From Myxococcota bacterium (GTDB lineage: Bacteria; Myxococcota_A; UBA9160; UBA6930): a DNA stretch of 45,777 nt. The translations under genes and the position numbers were made by a program. Each line of letters begins with the position of its first letter. The first letter of the stretch is position 1. The stretch lies in the NCBI GenBank assembly GCA_028277885.1, contig JANQFK010000038.1:1-45777 (forward strand), written 5' to 3'. Below are positions 9,282-16,585 of the stretch, in pieces. Below the pieces are notes generated by a model. It made no database searches. It was not told the DNA's origin and saw nothing but the letters and a program-made list of their open reading frames with translations.

Positions 9282-10505
9282 TCAGCCCAGCCGCCGCACC
9301 CCTTCGAGCACGATGAAGCCCGTGCTCGAGACGAAGCCCAGCAGCGGCACGCTGCGCGGAACCCCGCGCACCCCGTCGGGCAGGGGCTCGCGGCCCTGGA
9401 GCCGGAACAGGGCCAGGTTCACCAGCGCGAAGACCGAGAGGGTGAGGAGCGAGGTGGCGCGCGCGAGCGCCGCCAGCGGGAAGCCGAGCGCCAGCACCAG
9501 CACCAGCCCGCCGGCCACGCCGGTGGCGACGTGGGGCGTGCGCCGGCGCGGGTGCACGCGCGCGAGAACGGCGGGAATCTCACCCTGGGAGGCGAGCCCG
9601 TAGAGGACCCGGGAGGCCATGATGATCTGGATCAGCGCTCCGTTCAGCATGGCGACGACCCCGATGCCCGAGAGCAGGGCCGGGAAGCGCCCGCCGCCGC
9701 GCTGGTAGATCTCCACCAGCGGCGCGCCGGCCCGGGCCAGCTCCTCGGGCGGCACGGCGAGCACGGCCACCAGACCGAGCAGCACGTACAGGAGCATGGT
9801 CACGACCAGGGTGATGGCGATGGCGCGGGGGAGCGTGCGGCGCACGTCGCGCACCTCCTCGGCCATGTTCACCATGTCCTCGAAGCCGATGAAGGCGTAG
9901 AAGGCGAGGAGCGAGGCGGCGAAGACGCCCGCCCAGACCGCGGCGTCGGCCCGGGGCGCGAGCTCGGCGGCGCGGGCCGGCAGCGTGGCCAGCGAATCGC
10001 CCGCCACCGCCACCACCAGCAGCAGGCCGCCGAGCTCCACCGCGGTGATCACGCCGGCGGCCCAGACCGACTCGCGCACCCCCCAGGCGGCGAGCGCCGC
10101 CAGCAGCACGACGAAGCCCGCGATGCCGACGGCGCGGGGCACCTCGACCAGCTCGCCCAGGTAGCCCACGAAGGCGTTCGCGACGGTGCCGGACGAGACG
10201 CAGCCGGCCAGCGCCACCACCAGTCCCACCGCGGTGGCGACCCGCGGCCAGCCCAGGCCTGCGCGCACGTACACCGCCTCGCCGGCGCAGCGCGGCAGGC
10301 GGTAGGCCATCTCGGCGAAGCTCGCGGCGCTCGCCGCAGCGAGCACCGAGGCGACCAGGAACGCCAGCCACGCCTGGTAGCCCGCCGCGCCCGCCACCTC
10401 GCCGGTGAGCGCATAGATCCCCGCACCGATGGTGGTGCCGAGCCCGTAGAGCGCGATGGCGGGCAGCGAGAGGCTGCGGCGGAGCGTGCCGGACGTCGCT
10501 TGCAT
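9282..10505 (-). CDS. APC-family amino acid permease
   Basis: An inner-membrane transporter of 407 residues in the amino acid-polyamine-organocation superfamily. The first helix has the family's unwound-helix signature GLGTTIGAGIYALTGEVAG, which binds the amino-acid backbone. Helix 6 has the expected FYAFIGFEDMVNMAEEVRD sequence, as in cationic amino acid and YfnA-like carriers. About 11-12 membrane segments can be counted. At 407 residues it is slightly shorter than the usual 430-500. The substrate cannot be assigned. It begins at an ATG 145 nt from the divergently transcribed CxxCH gene. A TAGACT hexamer on the minus strand (10577-10582) could be a -10 element. It converges on the PDZ gene and shares the inverted-repeat terminator with it. 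Confidence 0.92.
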   Translation of the reverse strand: MQATSGTLRRSLSLPAIALYGLGTTIGAGIYALTGEVAGAAGYQAWLAFLVASVLAAASAASFAEMAYRLPRCAGEAVYVRAGLGWPRVATAVGLVVALAGCVSSGTVANAFVGYLGELVEVPRAVGIAGFVVLLAALAAWGVRESVWAAGVITAVELGGLLLVVAVAGDSLATLPARAAELAPRADAAVWAGVFAASLLAFYAFIGFEDMVNMAEEVRDVRRTLPRAIAITLVVTMLLYVLLGLVAVLAVPPEELARAGAPLVEIYQRGGGRFPALLSGIGVVAMLNGALIQIIMASRVLYGLASQGEIPAVLARVHPRRRTPHVATGVAGGLVLVLALGFPLAALARATSLLTLSVFALVNLALFRLQGREPLPDGVRGVPRSVPLLGFVSSTGFIVLEGVRRLG

Positions 10506-10650
10506 CGGGATCGGGCTGGGGCGAAATGTCCTTCGACGCCTCGCGGCGGCACCGTCGACGGGGCAAGGGGCGCGCGAGTCTACGCGAGGCGTGCTGGCAA
10601 AGCCCGGTCGCGTCGGTCAGCCTGTGCGGAATCTCGAGCGGGGGTGGCAC

Positions 10651-11832
10651 ATGAGACGCGCTGCGTGGTTCGTCCTCGCCGGAGCCCTCGTCGCGCTCCC
10701 CGGCGGCGCCTCCGACGAGGCGGCCGAGTCCACCGAACCCGCCGATCCCGCAGCGACCCGCGCCGCGATGCGGCAGATCTTCGACGACGTGCGCGTGCTG
10801 CTGCCGCTGAGCGCCAGCCCCGGGCGCTTCTCGGCCCCGGCGAGCGAGGCCGCGATCCGCGAGTCCCTGACGGACCTCTCCCAGCGGGCCGACACCCTGG
10901 CCCGCCACGCCGGGCCCTCCCGCGACCCGCGCTTCCGCCACCTCGGACGCACCCTGGCCCGCGACGCGCGCGACGCGCTGTGGACCTACGAGCGCGGCCA
11001 GCCCGAGAACGCGCGCTTCCTGATCCAGCAGATGACCGAGAGCTGCGTCTCCTGCCACGCACGGCTGCCCGCCGCGGACTCGCCGCTCGCCGAGCGGCTG
11101 CTCGACCGCAGCACGCTGGCGGGGCTCGCGCCGGCGGAGCGCGCCGGGCTGCAGATGGCGACGCGTCGCTTCGAGGACGCCCTCGTCACCTACGAGGAGA
11201 TCCTCGCCAGCCGTGAGTACCCGCCGGCCGCCCTGCTGGCGCCGCTCACCGACTACCTGATCCTCGCCGTCCGGGTGAAGCAGGACCCCGAGCGCCCGCT
11301 GCCGGTGCTGGACGCCTTCGCGCAGCGCCCGGACCTGTGGCGCTACCTGCGTCTCGACGTGGAGCACTGGATCGCCACCCTGCGCCGCATCGGCGGCCTG
11401 GCCCGCCAGGAGCCGGATCTCGCCCGGGCCCGCACGCTGCTCGCCGAGGCGCGCGAGCAGATCCGCTTCCCCGCGGACCGGCGCGCCCTGGTCCACTACG
11501 TGGTGGCTTCGAGCATCCTGCACCGCTTCGTCGAGGCGCCCGGCGGCTCCGACGGCGACCGTGCCGAGGCCTACTACCTGCTCGGCCTGGTGGAGTCGCG
11601 CATCGGGCGCAACGAGTGGGTCTCCCAGGCCGGCGCGCTACTCGAGGCGTCGATCCGGCTGGCCCCGGATGCGCCCTTCGCCGAGACCGCCTACGCGATC
11701 CTCGAGGAGGAGACGCTGCTCGACTACGGCGGCCTCGAGGGCGAGGCGCTGCCGGCCGAGGTCACGGCCAGCCTGGCCGAGCTGCGGCGCCTGCTCGACG
11801 CGCCGGCCGCGGCCTCGGACGCGACGCCCTAG
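10651..11832 (+). CDS. exported CxxCH (cytochrome c-like) protein with helical repeats
   Basis: A predicted periplasmic protein of 393 residues. The ATG at 10651 opens a signal peptide (MRRAAWFVLAGALVALPGGA). A longer frame exists upstream, but its sequence is not protein-like and would bury the signal. One heme c attachment motif is visible, SCVSCH at 131-136, in a helical segment that fits a small cytochrome-like domain (about 35-140). The remaining ~250 residues are helical and look like degenerate TPR units (for example AYYLLGLVESRIGRNEWVS, then a similar unit ending in AYAILEEETLL). There is no second CxxCH. A distal Met ligand could not be assigned. The function is unknown, perhaps redox sensing or electron transfer within a repeat scaffold. 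Its TAG stop lies inside the 60-bp double-hairpin element that separates it from the convergent phosphatase gene. Confidence 0.8.
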   Translation: MRRAAWFVLAGALVALPGGASDEAAESTEPADPAATRAAMRQIFDDVRVLLPLSASPGRFSAPASEAAIRESLTDLSQRADTLARHAGPSRDPRFRHLGRTLARDARDALWTYERGQPENARFLIQQMTESCVSCHARLPAADSPLAERLLDRSTLAGLAPAERAGLQMATRRFEDALVTYEEILASREYPPAALLAPLTDYLILAVRVKQDPERPLPVLDAFAQRPDLWRYLRLDVEHWIATLRRIGGLARQEPDLARARTLLAEAREQIRFPADRRALVHYVVASSILHRFVEAPGGSDGDRAEAYYLLGLVESRIGRNEWVSQAGALLEASIRLAPDAPFAETAYAILEEETLLDYGGLEGEALPAEVTASLAELRRLLDAPAAASDATP

Positions 11833-11889
11833 GAGGCCGACCCAGGGTGGGTCGGCTTCCGCCGCAAAGCGAGCCCGAAGGGCTCGCTC
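11830..11889. repeat. 60-bp double-hairpin intergenic element, copy A
   Basis: This copy is 57/60 identical to 17768-17827. It begins with the TAG stop of the CxxCH gene. It holds two perfect hairpins: GCCGACCC/GGGTCGGC with a 5-nt loop, and GCGAGCCC-GAA-GGGCTCGC. It lies between convergent genes and most likely acts as a bidirectional terminator. The sequence conservation between copies exceeds what a terminator needs, so it looks like a dispersed repeat family. Confidence 0.85.
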
Positions 11890-11938
11890 CGCCAGGCGCC
11901 CGCCGATCCCCCAGGGCGATCGGCGAGCCCCGGGGCGA

Positions 11939-13372
11939 TCAGGAGCGGGAGGCGTGGCCGCCGGCGAGGGCCTCGAGCACCACGCCCTCGCGCAGCCCCC
12001 AGTCGCACACCGTGTAGGCCTCGATGCCGAGGGCCTCGGCCAGCGCGGTGAGCACCAGGCCGCCGGCGGGCAGCAGGTCCGCGCGGTTCTTGCGGATGCC
12101 GGGGAAGGCAAGCCGCTCGTCGTGGTCCGAGCGCACCAGCTCGCGGGTCAGCTGGGCGAGCTCCTCCACCGGGATCTCGACGTGGTCGATGGAGCCGCTC
12201 GCCCGCAGGCCGCGGCGCGCAACGGCGAGGCGCGCGAAGGCGCGCGCGGTGCCGCCCGCCGCGATGCACATCTCGGGCGCCAGGGCCTCGATGCGGTCGC
12301 GGTGGGGCTCGAGGGCCTCCGCGAGCCGCTCGCGGATGCGCCGGGCGTCGCGCTTGCGCATGGGGTCGCTGGTCACCAGCTCGCGGTGCAGCCGGGTCAC
12401 GCCGATGCGCAGCGTCGCCTCCCAGTGGATCCGCCGGGCGTCGCCCACCACGAGCTCGAGGCTGCCGCCGCCGAGGTCGACGCCGAGGGCGTTGCTGCGC
12501 GGCAGCAGCACGCGCCGCCGGAAGGCGAGGAACAGCAGGCGCGCCTCCTCCTCGCCGGACACCACCCGCACCTTGGCGCCGAGGGCCTCGCCGATGCGAC
12601 CGGCGAGCTGGGCGCCGTTCTCGGCGTCGCGCAGCGCGGCGGTTCCCACGGGCAGCAGCCGGGTCGCGCCGGCGTCCCGGGCGAGCTCGCCGAGGCGCCG
12701 CGCCGTGGCGACGGCCTCGTCGCAGGTCGCCTCGGGGATGCGCCCGTCGAGCGCGATGGCGGCGCCGAGACGCAGCATGATGCGCTCGTTCACGACGCGC
12801 GTGAGGCGCCCCGCGCGCGTGGCCTCGAACGCCACGAGGCGGAAGGAGGTCGAGCCGAGGTCGAGCACCGCGAGGCGCTCGCGATCGCCGTCCTCGTCGC
12901 GCTCCGGTCGCGGCGCCGGCCGGTAGCTGGCGCGCCGGGGGAAGCCCCCCTGCCCCTCCAGCACCCAGATCGACCCCTTCTCGCAGGGCACGCTGCCGGG
13001 GGCCTCGAGCACGACGCCGCGCTCCTCGAGCTCGGCGAGCAGCCCCGGGATCAGGTCGCCGTGGCTGCACAGCACCACGTTGCGGTCGCCGGCCTCGTGC
13101 AGGAGGTCGAGGGCCTTGGCCGGGCTCTCGCCTTCGGCGAGGCGCTCGTCGATCTCGACGTCGAGCCCCGTCACCGCGGCGAGGGGAGCGACGCTCTGGG
13201 TGCAGCGCAGGTGGGGGCTCGACACGATCCGCTGCACGCCTTCGCTCGCGAGCGTCTCCGCGATCTCCCGGGCCTGGCGCAGGCCGCGCGGCGCCAGGGG
13301 ACGAAGCGGATCCGGCGCGTCCCAGTCGAGACGCCGCTCGGCCTTCGCGTGGCGAAGCAGGTGGGCCTTCAC
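11939..13372 (-). CDS. SixA-like histidine phosphatase fused to Ppx/GppA phosphatase
   Basis: A two-domain cytoplasmic protein of 477 residues. Residues 1-155 form a SixA-type phosphohistidine phosphatase: LLRHAKAE near the N-terminus (RHG-type catalytic motif), PHLRCTQS, and a second histidine in VVLCSHGDLI. Residues about 165-470 form an exopolyphosphatase/GppA-type ASKHA domain, with phosphate loops LDLGSTSFRLV and GVDLGGGSLELV and a conserved AAGGTARA motif. These enzymes release phosphate from polyphosphate or pppGpp. The GTG at 13372 is chosen because it has a purine-rich GGGGGAG just upstream and places the RHA motif at the expected distance. An open frame to 13516 is not protein-like. 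Fusion of the two activities in one chain is unusual. The CHAD-CYTH gene two genes away suggests a shared polyphosphate theme. Confidence 0.9.
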   Translation of the reverse strand: MKAHLLRHAKAERRLDWDAPDPLRPLAPRGLRQAREIAETLASEGVQRIVSSPHLRCTQSVAPLAAVTGLDVEIDERLAEGESPAKALDLLHEAGDRNVVLCSHGDLIPGLLAELEERGVVLEAPGSVPCEKGSIWVLEGQGGFPRRASYRPAPRPERDEDGDRERLAVLDLGSTSFRLVAFEATRAGRLTRVVNERIMLRLGAAIALDGRIPEATCDEAVATARRLGELARDAGATRLLPVGTAALRDAENGAQLAGRIGEALGAKVRVVSGEEEARLLFLAFRRRVLLPRSNALGVDLGGGSLELVVGDARRIHWEATLRIGVTRLHRELVTSDPMRKRDARRIRERLAEALEPHRDRIEALAPEMCIAAGGTARAFARLAVARRGLRASGSIDHVEIPVEELAQLTRELVRSDHDERLAFPGIRKNRADLLPAGGLVLTALAEALGIEAYTVCDWGLREGVVLEALAGGHASRS

Positions 13373-13728
13373 TTCTCCCCCTCGAGCGTCCACGCGGATC
13401 GCGGACGCACGCTCCGCTGCGAGACCGCGGGGTGCTCGCAACCGGAGGACGATGTTCTCGATCTCGCGGGGGTTCCCCCCGAATGTATCACCCCGCGGCC
13501 CCCCTTCCAGACTCATTCGGGGCGCGGAGCGAAACGTCGTTTGCCGGAGCCAACCGGCAACTCACCCCGCAAGTCTAGGTCGCCAGGCCGGTTCCGGAGC
13601 CGGTGTCACCGCTTCGTCACCGAATCGGCGCCCGATCGTGGCCGCTGCTTCCCCGTTTCGTCCGGGGCCCGACACCCCGAGGGACCGAAGGGTCTCTAGG
13701 GTTCGCCGCAGGGGGAAGAGAGGTCTCT
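13373..13728. promoter_or_regulatory. divergent intergenic region with a palindrome
   Basis: These 356 bp separate the minus-strand phosphatase fusion from the plus-strand glycosyltransferase, and no gene was found. A clear inverted repeat TTGCCGG-AGCCAA-CCGGCAA lies at 13541-13560 and could be an operator for either side. TAGACT on the minus strand (13572-13577) and TAGGGT on the plus strand (13697-13702) are possible -10 elements, with no convincing -35. The ribosome site GGGGGAAGAGAGG lies just before the glycosyltransferase ATG. Confidence 0.45.
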
Positions 13729-14889
13729 ATGCGCATCGCGATCTTCAGCGAAGTCTTTCTGCCCAAGATCGACGGCATCACGAACCGGCTGCGCCACACC
13801 GTGGCCGAGATGGTCCGCGCCGGACACGAGGTGCTCGTGTTCGCGCCGGAGCCCGCCGTGGAGGAGCACGCCGGCGCCCGCGTCGTGCGCATCCCGGCCG
13901 TCGACTTCCGGCCCTACCCGGGAGTGCGCGCCGGCCTGCCGGACCCGCGCCTCACCTGGGAGCTGGCGCGCTTCCGCCCGGACGTGGTGCACGCCGTGGG
14001 CCCTGCGTGCCTCGGCATCTGGGGAAGCCTGGCGGCGCGCACCCTGGGCATCCCGCTGGTCGCCTCCTACCACACCGACCTGCCGCGCTACCTGCCCGGC
14101 TACGGCCTCGGCTGGCTCGAGCCGGTGATGTGGCCGGCGCTGCGGGGCGTGCACAACCTGGCGATCCGGAACCTGTGCCCCTCGCGCTTCACCCGCGCGG
14201 AGCTGCGCAGCCACGGCGTGGCCAACGTCGGGCTGTGGCGCGGCGGCGTCGACACCGAGCGGTTCCACCCCAGGCGGCGCGACCTCGCCATGCGCGAGCG
14301 CATGAGCGATGGCCGCATCGACGCGCCGCTGCTGCTCTACACCGGGCGGCTCGCGCCGGAGAAGAACGTCGACCTGCTGGCCTGGGTGCTCGACGCCGTG
14401 CCCGAGGCGCGCCTCGCCCTGGTGGGCGACGGGCCCGCACGGCGCGACCTCGAGAAGGTGTTCAGCGACCTCCCGGTGAGCTTCCTCGGCTTCCTGAAGG
14501 GAGAGGAGCTGGCCACGGCCTTCGCGAGCGCCGACGTGTTCGTGATGCCGTCCACCACCGAGACCCTGGGCTTCGTGGTCCTGGAGGCCATGAGCTCCGG
14601 GCTCGCCGTGGCGGCCGCCGACGCCGGCGGCATCCCCGACATGGTGCGCCACGGCGAGAACGGCCTGCTCTTCGACGCCGAGGATCGCGCCTCGGCGATC
14701 GGCGCGGTGCGCGAGCTCGTCGAGTCGCCGGGACGCCGCCGCTTCCTGGCCCAGCAGGGCCGCAAGGCGGCGGAGAACGCGAGCTGGGAGAGCGAGACGC
14801 GCAAGCTCGTGCGCGAGTACGAGAGCGCCATCGCGCTGGCGCGCCGCAGCGGCATCGTGGGGAGGCTGCGCCACGCCTTCTCCTTCTGA
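13729..14889 (+). CDS. SQD2/SqdX-like family 4 glycosyltransferase
   Basis: A GT-B-fold, retaining glycosyltransferase of 386 residues, cytoplasmic or membrane-peripheral, probably adding a sugar to a lipid. The start is an ATG after GGGGGAAGAGAGG. The N-terminal acceptor half has a glycine loop in KIDGITNRLRHTV and the segment YHTDLPRYLPGYGLGW. The C-terminal donor half has LLLYTGRLAPEKN, VGDGPARRDLE and the E-x7-E nucleotide-sugar motif in TETLGFVVLEAMSSG. The YHT...P.Y.P.Y stretch, the LWRGGVDTERF stretch and the downstream FLKGEELA...SADVFVMPS run closely resemble plant SQD2 and cyanobacterial SqdX, which make sulfoquinovosyl diacylglycerol. The related bacterial mannosyltransferases share much of this. 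No sqdB-like gene is in the window, so the donor sugar is uncertain. It stands alone between the phosphatase fusion and the CHAD-CYTH gene. Confidence 0.88.
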   Translation: MRIAIFSEVFLPKIDGITNRLRHTVAEMVRAGHEVLVFAPEPAVEEHAGARVVRIPAVDFRPYPGVRAGLPDPRLTWELARFRPDVVHAVGPACLGIWGSLAARTLGIPLVASYHTDLPRYLPGYGLGWLEPVMWPALRGVHNLAIRNLCPSRFTRAELRSHGVANVGLWRGGVDTERFHPRRRDLAMRERMSDGRIDAPLLLYTGRLAPEKNVDLLAWVLDAVPEARLALVGDGPARRDLEKVFSDLPVSFLGFLKGEELATAFASADVFVMPSTTETLGFVVLEAMSSGLAVAAADAGGIPDMVRHGENGLLFDAEDRASAIGAVRELVESPGRRRFLAQQGRKAAENASWESETRKLVREYESAIALARRSGIVGRLRHAFSF

Positions 14890-15089
14890 GGGGACCCGGC
14901 CCGAGCGGGCGGGGAGCGCGGCACCCCTCCTCGGCCTGATGGCCCAATGGGGCCACCGGAGCGGCGTGAACGGCGCCGCCCTCGAGCCCGGCGCCCTCGA
15001 CTCCGCGGGAGCCTCCCAGCGCGCATGAGCGGGCCCGGGCGCCAGCGTGGAGGACCGCCCCGACGGCTCCCCGCTAGACTGCCGACGCC

Positions 15090-16490
15090 GTGGAGATGCC
15101 TTCCGACCTGCTCCAGCGAGCGCCCGAGGAGGCGGTGGCGCGCATCGCCCGCGGCTGGCTGGCGAGCGCACGGACGGCCGCGGCTCGCCTCGACGACCCG
15201 GCCGACGAGGAGGCGCTCCACGACTTCCGCGTCGCCGTCCGGAGGCTGCGCAGCACCCTGCGCGCCTGGCGCGACGAGCTCGGGAGAAGCGCCTCGCGCA
15301 AGCAGCGCCGCGCCCTGCGCGAGATCCAGCAGGGGACGGGGGGAGGACGCGACGCCGAGGTGGCCCTCGCCTGGCTGAGGGGCGAGCGCGAGGCCCTCGG
15401 CCCCACCGAGCAGGCCGGCCTCGACGCCATGGTGGCCCGGCTCGAGTCGGCCCACCGCGAGGCCATGGCCCACGCCCGCGAGGGCGTGCGCGCGCGCTTC
15501 GACGCCATCGACGCGCGGCTGGCCCCGCGCCTGGCGCGGGTGCGCATCGAGCTCGACCTCGACCGTCCCGGCGAGGCGCCGCGCTTCGGGAGCGCCCTCG
15601 CAGAGCGGGTGCGCGAGGCGGCGACGGCCCTCGGCGACGGGCTCGACGCGGTGCGCGGCTTCGAGCACCGCGAGGAGGGCCACGCCGCCCGCATCGCGGG
15701 CAAGCGCCTGCGCTACCTGATCGAGCCGGTGCGCGAGTCCGGCGAGGCCTGCGTCGAGCTGTGCAAGGAGCTCCAGGACCGCCTCGGCGATCTCAACGAC
15801 GCCCACGTGCTCGGCGAGGAGATCCGCCGCTACGAGGCCGACGCCCCGGAGCCGGAGCGGGCCGGCCTGCGCGCGCTCGGCCAGCACCTCGACGCCCACG
15901 CCCGAGCCCTCTACGCCGGCTTCGAGGAGGCCTGGCTCGGGGCCCGCGCGACGCAGCGGGCGCGCCTGGGCGAGGAGGTCGAGGCCTTCGCGCGGCGCTG
16001 CGAGGGCGCCGCGCGGCCCTCCGTCGAGATCGAGCGCAAGTACCTGCTCGAGCGCCTGCCCGACCTCGACGCGCTGCGCGCGCGCGGCGTCGAGGTTCGC
16101 ACCCTGGAGATCGACCAGGGCTGGCTGCCCGGGGAGCGGCTGCGCGAGCGCATCCGCTGCACCCGGCTGCCCGACGGCGAGAAGCGCTACCAGCTCACCG
16201 TGAAGCTCGGCGCCGGGGTGCAGCGCATCGAGGTCGAGGAGGAGACCTCGGCCACGGTGTTCGAGACGCTGTGGCCGCTCACCGAGGGCTGCCGCATCCG
16301 CAAGCGCCGCCACCGCATCCGCGAGGGCGGCCTGCTCTGGGAGATCGACGAGTTCCTGGACCGCGACCTCGCCCTCGCCGAGGTGGAGCTCGATGCGCCG
16401 GAGATCCACCCCGCCCTGCCGGCCTGGCTCGACGTGGTGCGCGAGGTCACCGAGGAGGGCGGCTTCACGAACCTCTCCCTCGCTCGCTGA
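15090..16490 (+). CDS. CHAD-CYTH protein (polyphosphate-binding plus triphosphatase-like)
   Basis: A cytoplasmic protein of 466 residues. The CHAD domain is at about 10-295: conserved LHDFRVAVRRLRSTLRAW at the start, and GKRLRYLIE with LQDRLGDLNDAHV in its second half. CHAD domains bind inorganic polyphosphate. A CYTH triphosphate-tunnel domain occupies about 310-466. Its ExExK signature is EIERK at 313-317. It also has RLRERIR, LTVKLG, EVEEE, RKRRHRI, WEIDEF and AEVELD strands carrying the alternating Arg/Lys and Glu of the tunnel. The more common order is CYTH first and CHAD second, so this arrangement is reversed. The start is GTG 15090 or ATG 15096; a TAGACT at 15075-15080 would make the message nearly leaderless. 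It probably acts on or senses polyphosphate together with the SixA-Ppx/GppA fusion (inference). Confidence 0.92.
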   Translation: MEMPSDLLQRAPEEAVARIARGWLASARTAAARLDDPADEEALHDFRVAVRRLRSTLRAWRDELGRSASRKQRRALREIQQGTGGGRDAEVALAWLRGEREALGPTEQAGLDAMVARLESAHREAMAHAREGVRARFDAIDARLAPRLARVRIELDLDRPGEAPRFGSALAERVREAATALGDGLDAVRGFEHREEGHAARIAGKRLRYLIEPVRESGEACVELCKELQDRLGDLNDAHVLGEEIRRYEADAPEPERAGLRALGQHLDAHARALYAGFEEAWLGARATQRARLGEEVEAFARRCEGAARPSVEIERKYLLERLPDLDALRARGVEVRTLEIDQGWLPGERLRERIRCTRLPDGEKRYQLTVKLGAGVQRIEVEEETSATVFETLWPLTEGCRIRKRRHRIREGGLLWEIDEFLDRDLALAEVELDAPEIHPALPAWLDVVREVTEEGGFTNLSLAR

Positions 16491-16585
16491 GCGGCCCCGT
16501 TGGCGGAGAATCGGATTCGGGCGCAAGATCCGGATGGAGTGGATGCGGCTCGGCGTGGACCCTTCTCCTCAACGAGGAGGACCCC

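Noticed and set aside
13373..13516. N-terminal extension of the phosphatase fusion to 13516
   Set aside because: The added 48 residues are not conserved-looking and precede the standard LLRHAKA start of SixA. A better ribosome site lies before GTG 13372.
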